Assembly: GCA_016932675.1 (NCBI GenBank)
Contig: JAFGCK010000036.1
Location: 1-64,000 of the forward strand
DNA: 64,000 nucleotides
Direction of reading: 5' to 3'
From: Methanosarcinaceae archaeon
Lineage (GTDB): Archaea > Halobacteriota > Methanosarcinia > Methanosarcinales > Methanosarcinaceae
The notes below the pieces were generated by a model, which saw only the letters and a program-made list of their open reading frames with translations, did not search any database and was not told where the DNA came from. Below, piece by piece: positions 20,748-29,926 of this stretch. Numbering within the stretch: the first letter of the stretch is position 1; the number at the start of each line of letters is the position of its first letter. A program made the position numbers and the translations under genes.

Positions 20748-21476
20748 ATGTCTGCCGAACAACCGGGAACTATGGTCAGTAGCAATAACATCAAAGGTAT
20801 TATCTTTGACATGGATAACACCCTCTTCGACTTCGTAGAAGCAAAGACATTTGCCTGTTCGGCTGTTGTTGAGTATCTCGGCATGGGGGATGCTCAAGAA
20901 CTGTTCAGATATTTCCGAAGAGGTATACATGGCTTCGAAAGTATTGAGAACATCAGTGACTACATGAAAGACCAAGGTCTTTTCTCAGAAAGCGGTTTCC
21001 TTGATTGCTGCAATATATATGAGAAGGAAAAGGTCCGTTCGGTCAAACTTTATCCGGGGGTCAGGAACACTATACTGGAATTGCGTAGAATGAATATTAT
21101 CCTGGGCATTCTTACGGATGCGGAAATGAAGAATGCAAAGGCAAGGCTTGAAAAGGTAGGACTGTACAATTGCTTTGATTCCCTCTTTACCTTCGATGTC
21201 ACAGGTTGGAAAAAACCTTCTCACAGGACGTTCATATATGCCCTTGAATCCATGGGGCTGCAGCCCCATGAAACACTTTTCGTAGGCGACAGTCTCCGAA
21301 GGGACATCGCACCATCCAAACGACTGGGAATGCTTGCCGCATATGCGGTCTATGGTGACCGAAACCCGGAAAAGGACAGAGAACCTATCGAGGAGGGACC
21401 TGACCATATACTCAATGATTTCAGTGATGTGCTGAAAGCTATCCGGAACGGAAGAAATGAAGAACACAGATCATGA
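20748..21476 (+). CDS. HAD-superfamily hydrolase
   Basis: A 242-residue haloacid dehalogenase-fold phosphatase. Motif I is DMDNTLFD (near residue 22), motif II is in LGILTDAE, the motif III lysine is in GWKKPSHRTF, and motif IV is FVGDSLRRDIAPSKRLGM. A helical cap lies between motifs I and II. Closest to the phosphoglycolate-phosphatase/YjjG-like group; the substrate is unknown. It overlaps the geranylgeranyl reductase gene by 20 bases, so both are in one operon; a role in lipid or isoprenoid phosphate removal is conceivable but only from context. Confidence 0.85.
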   Translation: MSAEQPGTMVSSNNIKGIIFDMDNTLFDFVEAKTFACSAVVEYLGMGDAQELFRYFRRGIHGFESIENISDYMKDQGLFSESGFLDCCNIYEKEKVRSVKLYPGVRNTILELRRMNIILGILTDAEMKNAKARLEKVGLYNCFDSLFTFDVTGWKKPSHRTFIYALESMGLQPHETLFVGDSLRRDIAPSKRLGMLAAYAVYGDRNPEKDREPIEEGPDHILNDFSDVLKAIRNGRNEEHRS

Positions 21477-22665
21477 CGTTGTTGTAGTGGGAGCTGGACC
21501 CGCTGGCTGCACAGCCGCAAGATATGCTGCAAAGAACGGTGCAAGCGTGCTGATGATAGAAGACCATGCATCCATTGGTTCACCTGTGGGATGTACAGGT
21601 CTTTTAAGCACCCGGGCAATGTCCGAGTGTGAGCTGCGGCCCTCTGATGACTTTGTCCTGAACAAAGTGCGAGGTGCTTTCGTGCATTCAATGAATGGCA
21701 CCTGTCTTCCCATAGACGGCAAAAGGACAAAAGCATACGTAGTATCAAGGAAGATTTTTGACAGGACCCTTGCGTCAATGGCTGTTGAGAGTGAAGTGGA
21801 ATTAAGGCTCAATAGCAGGGCAGTGAACCTTAAGAGAAACAACGGCATCCAGAAACTCCAGGTTATGGAAAAAGGCAGGCTGCATGAGATCGAAGCAAAG
21901 GTCGTGATCGGTGCCGATGGTGTGCGCAGCAATATTGCAAGGATGGCAGGCCTGGGACAAGTGAAGAAGATACTTCCCGGCATACAGATAGAAGCTCCCT
22001 ATCGCTCGCTGGATATGGATTTTGTAGAGATTTTTGTAGGCTCGCAGGCACCCGGCCTCTTTGGATGGACAGTCCCTGTGGATGAAAGGATCTCCCGCAT
22101 TGGACTGGCTGTCGACCACGGGAATGATGACAATGCATCTGTGTTTCTTGAGAGAATGCTGAGGAACAATGCACACATAAGTTCACGGTACGGGGGAGGG
22201 CAGCTCGATCTGGCGGTCGGCGGAATTCCCCTCGGACCCCTGGAAAGGACCTCTGCTGCGGGAACACTTATCGTGGGTGACGCAGCAGGGCAGGTCAAAC
22301 CGACATCAGGGGGCGGCATTTATACAGGTGCAGCATGTGCCAGGATAGCAGGAGAGGTTGCTGCCAGAGCTGCGCTTGAGAATGATACATCAGCACAGCG
22401 GCTTTCCGAGTACGACCGGAGATGGAGGGCAAAAATTGGCAGGGAACTTGCCATCGGGATGAATATCCACAACTTCATCCGCAGTATCGGGGATACGGAG
22501 ATGGATCAGCTCATTGCTTCAATGAACAAACCATCCATACTCGATACCATTACAAGATATGGTGACATGGACCACCCGTCCATTGTGATAAGAAAATTGC
22601 TGAGCCCCTCAAATTCAAGACATCTGATAGGGATTTTCAGGGCCTTTGCAAAGGCTGTGATCTAA
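21457..22665 (+). CDS. Geranylgeranyl reductase family flavoprotein
   Basis: A 402-residue FAD enzyme that in archaea saturates the geranylgeranyl chains of ether lipids (digeranylgeranylglycerophospholipid reductase) or related isoprenoids. Motifs: VVVVGAGPAGCTAARYAA (FAD), GSPVGCTGLLS with the family cysteine, VIGADGVRSNIAR, and LIVGDAAGQVKPTSGGGIYTG. The full length is present. It starts inside the HAD gene and ends three bases from the convergent ACT-domain gene. Several paralogues usually exist per genome, so this one need not be the main lipid reductase. Confidence 0.88.
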   Translation: MKNTDHDVVVVGAGPAGCTAARYAAKNGASVLMIEDHASIGSPVGCTGLLSTRAMSECELRPSDDFVLNKVRGAFVHSMNGTCLPIDGKRTKAYVVSRKIFDRTLASMAVESEVELRLNSRAVNLKRNNGIQKLQVMEKGRLHEIEAKVVIGADGVRSNIARMAGLGQVKKILPGIQIEAPYRSLDMDFVEIFVGSQAPGLFGWTVPVDERISRIGLAVDHGNDDNASVFLERMLRNNAHISSRYGGGQLDLAVGGIPLGPLERTSAAGTLIVGDAAGQVKPTSGGGIYTGAACARIAGEVAARAALENDTSAQRLSEYDRRWRAKIGRELAIGMNIHNFIRSIGDTEMDQLIASMNKPSILDTITRYGDMDHPSIVIRKLLSPSNSRHLIGIFRAFAKAVI

Positions 22666-22668
22666 ACT

Positions 22669-23178
22669 TTAATAGATGCTTACGCCCTTTACGGATTCAA
22701 GGGCAAGCAGTTCCTCAACGATGCTTCCTGGAACTTTCGAGTCGGTGATTATCGTAAGCCGGGGCTCATCCGTAAAGAAAGGATCATCCGATACCGCCTG
22801 CCTGATGCTGATATTGTGTTGTGCTATGAGTGTAGAGACCTCTGAGATGATCCCTTTATGGACCGCATCGTCCGGAGTGATTATTATAACCCCGAGGCCG
22901 AGCAGCGGAGCCACGTCACGCAGGAAAGGAATGGACATCACATTCTGGAATATCTTTCTCAAAAGCTCATCGGAAAGTATAGCTTCTGTTGTTGAATCTA
23001 CAACCCGCCTGTCAACTCCTGCCTCCTTTGCAAGCTGCGTATGGGCGATCTCGATCTGGCCTGATGTGACCTTTCCTTCATCGCTCACCTGGAAACCGCG
23101 CTCGAATAAAAGCCGGAGGACTTTTTGCTGTGCCGGATGTTTTTCAAACTTCTTGAGCAGTATACTCCACATAAGCAT
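22669..23178 (-). CDS. ACT-domain regulator of amino acid metabolism
   Basis: A 169-residue protein with an N-terminal winged-helix part (QKVLRLLFERGFQVSD, then LAKEAGVDRRVVDSTTEAIL) and a C-terminal ACT domain (LGLGVIIITPDDAVHKGIISEVSTL, ending LLALESVKGVSIY). It matches the archaeal group of predicted regulators that combine HTH and ACT domains and probably bind an amino acid. No DNA target can be deduced. The start ATG 23178 is plausible; an ATG at 23172 (third codon) is equally possible. Confidence 0.75.
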   Translation of the reverse strand: MLMWSILLKKFEKHPAQQKVLRLLFERGFQVSDEGKVTSGQIEIAHTQLAKEAGVDRRVVDSTTEAILSDELLRKIFQNVMSIPFLRDVAPLLGLGVIIITPDDAVHKGIISEVSTLIAQHNISIRQAVSDDPFFTDEPRLTIITDSKVPGSIVEELLALESVKGVSIY

Positions 23179-23240
23179 CCTGTAATCCTTAAAGGTATTA
23201 AGATTTAGTGTTTATTCACTTCCCTTAACATAAGGCCATC

Positions 23241-23432
23241 TAATTAGCTCCGGAACCTCCTTTTTCTGATCAGAAAACATTGTATCATATTCAGGATCGT
23301 TCTTACCTGCAATGATTATGTCTCAGGTAGATGGTCTCAAAAATATTCCAGACACGGATTAACACGGATCTTGCCTTTTGACGGTTTAGCTTCTGGTATT
23401 GATATAACAGACTTTAAGCCGAAATTTTAATT
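23241..23432. repeat. Dispersed intergenic repeat, copy A
   Basis: About 190 bases resemble 57697-57985 in the same orientation: TCATATTCAGGATCGTT, CTCAAAAATATT, CAGACACGGAT, TGACGGTTT and AAGCCGAAATT/GAGCCGGAATT occur in the same order in both. In copy A the right arm of the hairpin seen in copy B is missing. On the minus strand it still encodes NDPEYDTMFSDQKKEVPEL, matching the gene remnant in copy B, so the repeat probably derives from the 3' end of a mobile or multicopy gene. The rest of the gap (23179-23647) is an AT-rich upstream region of the next gene. Confidence 0.6.
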
Positions 23433-23647
23433 ATACAACCACTACATCACACAATATTTAAATAAGATAGAAGAAAAGCATTTTAAGGATAAGGTCATTT
23501 AATAGAACCTGCTAGTTATTCAATAACGCACGTTTACCCGGAGTTGGAACGCTCGTTATCCGGATGGGAAGAAGATCATCCTGCCATTTTTATAGAAAAT
23601 TATTTATGCCGGGGATATCGGACAGCTTGCTCTAAAGGAGGAACACA

Positions 23648-24997
23648 ATGAAAACATACAGGAACTACGATGACCTTCCGAAGATAAAATTGCCACATGG
23701 GCAGGAAGTGTCGATCAGCGACAGTACGATACGCGATGGTGCCCAGATGCCGGGTATTGTTATAAGGACGCCTCAGAAAGTGAAGATATACGAATATCTG
23801 CATAAAATAGGCATTGAAAAGCTGGAGACGTTCGTCTACAACGAAAGGGACAGAAAAGCTATCATTCTTATGCAGGACATGGGATATGAGTTCCCGGAGA
23901 TCACAGGATGGGCACGTGCAAATCCTGCAGATATAGACATGGTTCTGGACGTTGACGGAATTGAGGAGACGGGCATCCTTATGTCAGTGTCCGATCCGCA
24001 TATCTTTGACAAGATGGGACTCCCCAGCCGTGAGGCAGCAGAAGAGAAATACCTCAATGCTCTGCAATATGCAGTGGACCACGGCCTGGGGACAAGGGCG
24101 CATATCGAGGACATGACCCGTGCTGACAACTATGATTTCGTCTTCCCGCTTATAGAGAAGATCATGGACATCGATCCTGATTGTACCATACGCATATGTG
24201 ACACCATCGGTTACGGAGTGCCATTCGTGGGAGTTGATGAACCCTACGGCATACCAACCATTGTCCGGCACCTCAAGGAAAAGCTCAATGTGAAGGACAT
24301 CGAGACCCACTGCCATGATGACTTCGGCCTTGCCGTTCCGAATTCCCTGGCAGGATACTGGTACGGCGCCAACTGGTCGAATGTAACCTTCCTCGGAATA
24401 GGAGAGAGGTCAGGTAACGCGGAAATGGAAAAGCTGCTTCTTTTCCTTAAGAGACGTATAGAAGGATTTGACAAGTACAACCTTGATTGCCTTGTGGAAT
24501 TTGGCAAGTTCATGGAAAAAGAGATCGGCATCCGGATTCCAAGGAACAAGTCCGTTGTCGGTAACAACGTCTTTGCCCACGAGTCGGGCATCCACACCGC
24601 AGGAGTTATCAAGAACCCCTTCACCTACGAACCCTACCCGCCCGAGATCGTCGGCGGAAAGAGGAACTTCCTTGTGGGAGATTCGTCGGGTATCGAGGTC
24701 CTGAGGTTCAAGGTACAGGAAACTCTCAACGAGCTTATGGACGTTAACATAGAGGTGGAGAAGAATGACAAACGTCTTCGTTCCATACAGGCTGACATCC
24801 AGAAACTCTACAACGAGGACAAAAGAGTCTCATGCATTTCCGATGAGGAGCTACTGGGGTATGTCAAGAAATACTTCATGTTCAACCCCATGGTCAGAAA
24901 GGAAATGCACCGCGATGAGGACGGGGACAACAGCGAGGATAGCACGAATGTCCCCACACCCGGGATAAAACCACGTATGCATGATACCATAGATTAA
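23648..24997 (+). CDS. DRE-TIM metallolyase, probable Re-citrate synthase
   Basis: A 449-residue member of the homocitrate/isopropylmalate/citramalate synthase family, condensing acetyl-CoA with a 2-oxo acid. Motifs: SDSTIRDGAQMPG (the catalytic Arg-Asp), metal ligands ETHCHDDFGLA, GIGERSGNA and HESGIHTAGV. It lacks the LeuA-type C-terminal regulatory domain of about 130 residues. Length and the divergent DSTIRDGAQ form resemble Re-citrate synthases of anaerobes; homocitrate synthase (AksA) is the alternative. The neighbouring isocitrate dehydrogenase-like gene supports a citrate route to 2-oxoglutarate. AAAGGAGG precedes ATG 23648. Confidence 0.68.
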   Translation: MKTYRNYDDLPKIKLPHGQEVSISDSTIRDGAQMPGIVIRTPQKVKIYEYLHKIGIEKLETFVYNERDRKAIILMQDMGYEFPEITGWARANPADIDMVLDVDGIEETGILMSVSDPHIFDKMGLPSREAAEEKYLNALQYAVDHGLGTRAHIEDMTRADNYDFVFPLIEKIMDIDPDCTIRICDTIGYGVPFVGVDEPYGIPTIVRHLKEKLNVKDIETHCHDDFGLAVPNSLAGYWYGANWSNVTFLGIGERSGNAEMEKLLLFLKRRIEGFDKYNLDCLVEFGKFMEKEIGIRIPRNKSVVGNNVFAHESGIHTAGVIKNPFTYEPYPPEIVGGKRNFLVGDSSGIEVLRFKVQETLNELMDVNIEVEKNDKRLRSIQADIQKLYNEDKRVSCISDEELLGYVKKYFMFNPMVRKEMHRDEDGDNSEDSTNVPTPGIKPRMHDTID

Positions 24998-25019
24998 TCT
25001 CCTACATGGTCAAATTTCA

Positions 25020-25093
25020 AACAGCCTGCTGAAAAAACCTTGCAGGCTGTTATGGCAGAAATTTCCGCCATGATCTATTTTTTATTTCAGGAT
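25020..25093 (+). terminator. Terminator of the citrate synthase-type gene
   Basis: Perfect 10-bp inverted repeat AACAGCCTGC (25020-25029) / GCAGGCTGTT (25042-25051) with a 12-base A-rich loop, then a smaller stem and a T-rich run (CTATTTTTTATTT, ending near 25087). Confidence 0.65.
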
Positions 25094-25125
25094 GTGATGA
25101 TGAAAATAAGATTCTAAAATAAGAT

Positions 25126-25323
25126 TCAGCTTTCGATGTCCTCGGAAACCTCCACCTCTACGATATCTGCTACCGGAGCATTCTTTTTTACCGATTCTAT
25201 TCCGTTCATACATCCCGCTTTACTTGCATAGGCCTGGCCAGAAGCAATAATTTCCCCGTTTGAGGCCTTTAACCTGAACCTGTATTTTCCGCTTTTATCC
25301 ATGAATACTTCGAACTTTGACAT
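25126..25323 (-). CDS. YegP-type DUF1508 protein
   Basis: A 65-residue single-repeat UPF0339/DUF1508 protein: FEVFMDKSGKYRFRLKASNG, then IIASGQAYASKAGCMNGIESV and KKNAP. Bacterial YegP has two such repeats; single-repeat forms are common in archaea. The function is unknown. It is read from ATG 25323 with GGAGAGA in the 8-14 bases upstream on its strand. It is flanked by the two TCA-type genes but probably unrelated to them. Confidence 0.85.
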   Translation of the reverse strand: MSKFEVFMDKSGKYRFRLKASNGEIIASGQAYASKAGCMNGIESVKKNAPVADIVEVEVSEDIES

Positions 25324-25532
25324 ATTACAATCTCTCCTTACATAGTAAACAGGGGAAGCATACTCAGGTATACTTCCAATACAAGTATGAAGAGCTATCT
25401 ATTAAAAAGTTTGGGAATGCATATCAATAATCTATGGAACAGAGTTCCTGGAACATATCACAGGATATGTAAAGAAATTTTATATGAGAAACGGATTTGA
25501 AGAAAAAAGAAGAAAAGATCCTAAGATGAAGA

Positions 25533-26561
25533 TCACTTCATCTCAGCTTCTGCGTACTTTGCGATCGCGTCGGTCATCTCACTCATCTTTGCGCTGCCGC
25601 CAAGGTCATAGGTGACATACCTGCCTTCTGCGATGACCTTCCCGGTTGCCGCGAAGATAGCCTTTGACTGCTCGCTCTCGCCAAGGTAATCAAGCATCCA
25701 TGCACCCGCGAGGATGGTTGCCACAGGGTTCACCTTGTCCATTCCTGCATACTTTGGTGCTGAGCCGTGCGCAGGCTCGAACATTGCATAGTTGTCGCCG
25801 ATGTTAGCGGAGTATATGAGTCCGATACTGCCTACCAGGGCGGAGCATTCCTCGCTTATGACATCCATGAACAGGTTGGTTGAAAGCAGGATCTTGTTGT
25901 TGAAGAGCTGCGGGTTCTTGATGAGCTGCTGGGCGATGTTGTCAATGTGGTATTCCCAGACCTCAATGCCATCGTAGTCCTCTCCGGCCTTCTCGACCTC
26001 TTCAAGGAAGAGTCCGCAGGTCCTTCTCAGGATGTTGCTCTTGTGGATAGCGACAACTGCATTGTAATCCCGCCTCTTTGCTTCCTCGAAGGCATACTTT
26101 GCTACCTTTGCACTGGATGTGCGTGTGATCTTCCTGATAGCGATGGATACATCGTCTGTCAGTTTTATCTCCTCACCAACATACAGGCCTTCTGTTCCTT
26201 CCCTGACACATACAAAGTCCACGTCCCCCAGTGGCCTTTCGGTGTTCGGGAATGTCTTTACAGGCCTGACATTGGCATAGAGATTGAACTTCTGCCTGAT
26301 GGAGACAGCCACACTCCTTGGTGCGCCGACAACCCCGGGTGTTGTGGTCGGGCCCTTGTAGCACGCATCCGAGCTGCCAAGCAGGTCCCATGTCTCTTCA
26401 GGGATCAGCGAATCGCCACCATTCTTTTCCCACCAGGTCGCCCCTGCATCACATGTGATGAACTCGACATCGCTGTTTGCAGCATTTGCCACCTTCAGCA
26501 TTGCTTCAACAAGGTCGGGGCCAACTCCATCGCCTTTAATAACCGCTGCTGTTTTACTCAT
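25533..26561 (-). CDS. Isocitrate/isopropylmalate dehydrogenase family
   Basis: A 342-residue beta-decarboxylating dehydrogenase. Evidence: AAVIKGDGVGPDLVEAML at the N-terminus, substrate arginine and YANVRPVKTFP, REGTEGLYVGEE, the lysine in AIHKSNILRRT, and the metal/NAD part FEPAHGSAPKYAG. IHKSN fits isocitrate or homoisocitrate rather than isopropylmalate use, but specificity is uncertain. With the convergent citrate-synthase-type gene it would supply 2-oxoglutarate for glutamate. ATG 26561 is preferred to the TTG five codons upstream because GGAAAGTGA is then a ribosome site. Confidence 0.8.
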   Translation of the reverse strand: MSKTAAVIKGDGVGPDLVEAMLKVANAANSDVEFITCDAGATWWEKNGGDSLIPEETWDLLGSSDACYKGPTTTPGVVGAPRSVAVSIRQKFNLYANVRPVKTFPNTERPLGDVDFVCVREGTEGLYVGEEIKLTDDVSIAIRKITRTSSAKVAKYAFEEAKRRDYNAVVAIHKSNILRRTCGLFLEEVEKAGEDYDGIEVWEYHIDNIAQQLIKNPQLFNNKILLSTNLFMDVISEECSALVGSIGLIYSANIGDNYAMFEPAHGSAPKYAGMDKVNPVATILAGAWMLDYLGESEQSKAIFAATGKVIAEGRYVTYDLGGSAKMSEMTDAIAKYAEAEMK

Positions 26562-26901
26562 GTTTTCACTTTCCAATAATATCTATAATCATAAAAAGCA
26601 AATTGCCCTACTAACGACTACATCATATATATGTCATACCCAACCAGAAAACAGATAATAAAAATAGAGAAGGAAACAGGATCATACTCCGCAGAACTTA
26701 TATTGCCGGTTCCAGAGCATTGGTGCACCCTTTAAGAAAATCATTTCCGTTCAACCGAAATAAAAAATTATATTTGTTCATTCAACACATCGTTTTTCCA
26801 ATGTACGCATTTATATACAAGCGCAAATATACTAGGTTTGTGTATTTTTTGCACGCATTACCCGGGAAGCTTTGAACTATGAATCTTATAAGGGACACAC
26901 A
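26562..26901. promoter_or_regulatory. Divergent promoter region, isocitrate dehydrogenase and histidine kinase
   Basis: A 340-base AT-rich spacer without a gene. TTTATATAC at 26810-26818 is a good TATA box for the kinase, giving a leader of about 60 bases. TCATATATATG (26623-26633 region) is a candidate for the leftward gene. Confidence 0.4.
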
Positions 26902-28950
26902 ATGGACAATGATATAGTTTCACATAGTGATCTGCTTGAAGGGTCAATGTCCTATTGCCCTTCCATTATCTTTTTGTTGAAAGCAGAAGGAGGACTGCCT
27001 GTTGAATATGTTTCTGAGAATGTTTCACGGATTGGTTATTCTGCAGACGATTTCCTGTCAAAGAAGCTTACTTTTGAAAAAATAGTCTGTCCGGAAGACC
27101 TTGAAAGGTTTTCTTCGGAACTTAGAACGTATTCAGAGAAGGGGATAAGCAATCATTCACAGGAATATCGCATTCTCACCGCTGATGGGGATATCAGGTG
27201 GATGGACGGTAGAACGGTCGCGAAGCGAAATGCCCATGGAGACATTACTCATTATCAAGTTGTCATTCTGGACATTACTCACAGGAAACGGATTGAGAAA
27301 CGGTTGAGTGACTCTGAGCAAAGGTATCATTCAATGGTAGAGAAGATCAATGATGGAATGGTGGTTGTTCAGGATGGAATAATTGTATTTGTGAACTCCC
27401 AGTTTGCCGGAATACTGGGATACACAGTTGAAGAAGCGATTGGCATGTCATACCTTGATATGCTCTCTCCATCCTGCCTTGAACTTGTTCGTAGCAGGCA
27501 CAACAAAAGGCTGGAAAATGATGCGACATGTCCTACCAGATATGAACTAACTTTGCTGACAAAGCAGGGTGCTGAAGTATCTGCTGAAATAAATGCTTCC
27601 TATATTGAACATGAGGGCAAGCCTGCTATTATCGGCATATTGAGAGATATCTCCCTGAGAAAAAGAAACGAAGACAGGATAAAACGCAGCCTTGAGATCC
27701 AACAGACATTGACCTTTGTTTCATCTACGCTTCTAACATCCCCGGATCTTGATAAAGCGATTAACATATCTCTTTCCCATATCGGCAATTTGTGCGACGC
27801 ATGTCGGGCATATGTATTTTTATTTGGTGAAAATGACGGGTGCATGTCAAATACCCATGAATGGTGTGCCGATGGTGTGGGGCCACAAAAGGATAATCTG
27901 CAGGAAATACCAGTGGATACATTTCCATGGTGGATGCAAAAACTTTCTAACGGAGAAATGATCCATATTACAAGTGTCAGGGATATGCCTCCAGAGGCAT
28001 CTGCAGAAAAAGAGCTCCTTGAGATGCAGGATATCAGTTCTTTACTTGTAATTCCTCTATTTATTGATAAAAGAACGTGTGGTTTCATTGGCCTTGATAA
28101 CGTCAAAAGTACCGGTTCATGGAGTCAGGATGATATGGCGATCCTTGGCACGGTATCCCATTTATTGTCCAGTTCCATCGAGAATGAAAGAAAGAAGGTC
28201 CAGATCGATAAAAATACTCGCAAACTATCGGAAACAAACATGGAGCTTCAGAGAAGTGTTAAGGTAAAGGATGCATTCTTAGCTAACATGAGTCATGAAC
28301 TGAGAACACCTCTAAACTCAATAATAGGTTATTCCGATATGCTTCTATCCGGGATCGCAGGAGAGATCAACGAAAAACAATGCCGTTACCTGAACCATAT
28401 ATCCAGTTCCGGCAAGCACCTGCTTGAGATCATCAATGATATTCTTGACATATCAAAGGTAGAATCAGGAAAAATGGAACTTCTCTATGAGACGATACAT
28501 GTTTCATACATTATTGAATCCGTAATTAATATCGTTTCTCCTATGGCAGATAGAAAACAAATAGACCTAATTTTCAACAACAAAATTGATGGAATGCTGA
28601 TAGAAGCTGATCCTGTTCGTTTTAAGCAGATAATTTCCAATCTTCTTATCAATGCTATTAAATTTACAGACGAAAGAGGCGAAGTATCTATTGATGTGAA
28701 AAAGGAAAGGGACCTTCTCAATGTGTCGATAGGAGACTCAGGTATTGGCATCGCCCCTGAGGATAAGGATAAACTGTTCCAGCCATTCCAGCAACTGGAT
28801 TCATCATACGCCCGCAAGTACGAGGGCACAGGTCTTGGCCTTGCACTTGTCAAGGACCTTGTGGAGCTGCACGGTGGGAACATATGGGTTGAAAGTGAAC
28901 CGTGCAAAGGAAGTATCTTCAGTTTCACTATCCCCCTATGCAGGAAGTAA
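26902..28950 (+). CDS. PAS-PAS-GAF sensor histidine kinase
   Basis: A 682-residue, apparently cytoplasmic sensor kinase with no transmembrane segment. In order: PAS domain (about 20-140, VSRIGYSADDFLSK), second PAS (about 150-260, GILGYTVEEAIGMSYLDML), GAF (about 275-435), then a coiled stretch, HisKA with phospho-acceptor His465 in SHELRTPLNS, and HATPase (NLLINAIKFT, GDSGIGIAPED, GTGLGLALVK). No response regulator is adjacent, common for methanogen kinases. ATG 26902 with AGGGA nine bases before it is preferred over an upstream TTG/ATG cluster. The signal is unknown. Confidence 0.93.
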   Translation: MDNDIVSHSDLLEGSMSYCPSIIFLLKAEGGLPVEYVSENVSRIGYSADDFLSKKLTFEKIVCPEDLERFSSELRTYSEKGISNHSQEYRILTADGDIRWMDGRTVAKRNAHGDITHYQVVILDITHRKRIEKRLSDSEQRYHSMVEKINDGMVVVQDGIIVFVNSQFAGILGYTVEEAIGMSYLDMLSPSCLELVRSRHNKRLENDATCPTRYELTLLTKQGAEVSAEINASYIEHEGKPAIIGILRDISLRKRNEDRIKRSLEIQQTLTFVSSTLLTSPDLDKAINISLSHIGNLCDACRAYVFLFGENDGCMSNTHEWCADGVGPQKDNLQEIPVDTFPWWMQKLSNGEMIHITSVRDMPPEASAEKELLEMQDISSLLVIPLFIDKRTCGFIGLDNVKSTGSWSQDDMAILGTVSHLLSSSIENERKKVQIDKNTRKLSETNMELQRSVKVKDAFLANMSHELRTPLNSIIGYSDMLLSGIAGEINEKQCRYLNHISSSGKHLLEIINDILDISKVESGKMELLYETIHVSYIIESVINIVSPMADRKQIDLIFNNKIDGMLIEADPVRFKQIISNLLINAIKFTDERGEVSIDVKKERDLLNVSIGDSGIGIAPEDKDKLFQPFQQLDSSYARKYEGTGLGLALVKDLVELHGGNIWVESEPCKGSIFSFTIPLCRK

Positions 28951-29049
28951 AACATTCAGTATCTCAAAATGTACATCATGTTGAAGGTTCCTACGTAGTA
29001 TTGTGCAGATACCGTTCTGTTTTAGACAAATGATAACGTATATGCCAAT

Positions 29050-29892
29050 ATGACACATAATTTCCCAATCACAGACGAACATATGCACATTGACCCCCGT
29101 GGCAAGGGACTAAAAGCGGTCAAGGAATTCCAGAATGCCGGAGGAACGCACATATTCCTGGTCATGAAGCCAAGCTGGACCCTTGGAATAAAGGTCACAA
29201 GACCTGAAGACCACATAGCTGTCTTTGAAGAGACCGTTGACATGTCAAGGCAGATCAACGAAACAGGCATCACATCCTTCCCTGTGCTTGGAGTCCATCC
29301 TGCAGAGATCACAAAACTCATCGAGTACATGGATATTGAAAAGGCCGTAGAGACCATGAAGGGAGGCCTGGAGATAGCTGCAGGCTATGTGGAAAAGGGA
29401 CTGGCCGTGGGACTTAAGAGCGGCAGGCCGCACTATCCTGTAAGTCCTGAGGTATGGGATGCCTCCAACGACGTCATGGAATATGCCTTCACCCTGGCTG
29501 CAGACCTTGACTGTGCCGTCCAGCTGCATACCGAAAGCGTGGGTGAGCCTGAGCTGACCGACATAACAGAGCGTGCAAAGAAGACCGGCATCAGACTGCA
29601 CAGGGTGGTCAAGCACTATGCTCCACCCCTGGTTGACGTCTGTGAGAGGCTGGGCATATTCCCGGGAGTGCTTGCAGGCAAGGGGACCATCGAGGAGGCA
29701 CTGGAACAGGGAACGCGTTTCATGATGGAGACCGATTACATCGACGACCCGGAAAGACCTGGCGCGGTACTCGGACCAAAGACCATACCGAAAAGGACCC
29801 TGAAGCTTGTAGAAAAATACGGGGAAGAGCCATTCTGGAAGGTCCATAAGGAAAACCCTGAGAAGGTCTATAGCGTGGACATCGAGATATAG
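29050..29892 (+). CDS. TatD-like metal-dependent hydrolase
   Basis: A 280-residue TIM-barrel hydrolase of the archaeal TatD-related group. Metal ligands are seen in order: DEHMHID near residue 9, the glutamate/lysine strand VGLKSGRPHY, QLHTES, HRVVKHYAP and METDYIDDPERPG. The Family includes 3'-5' nucleases, but the archaeal branch has unknown substrates. There is no clear ribosome site before ATG 29050. It ends 34 bases from the convergent glycerate kinase gene. Confidence 0.8.
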   Translation: MTHNFPITDEHMHIDPRGKGLKAVKEFQNAGGTHIFLVMKPSWTLGIKVTRPEDHIAVFEETVDMSRQINETGITSFPVLGVHPAEITKLIEYMDIEKAVETMKGGLEIAAGYVEKGLAVGLKSGRPHYPVSPEVWDASNDVMEYAFTLAADLDCAVQLHTESVGEPELTDITERAKKTGIRLHRVVKHYAPPLVDVCERLGIFPGVLAGKGTIEEALEQGTRFMMETDYIDDPERPGAVLGPKTIPKRTLKLVEKYGEEPFWKVHKENPEKVYSVDIEI

Positions 29893-29926
29893 GGTCCGTT
29901 CCTGATACCCAATGAGCGGAAAGGGA

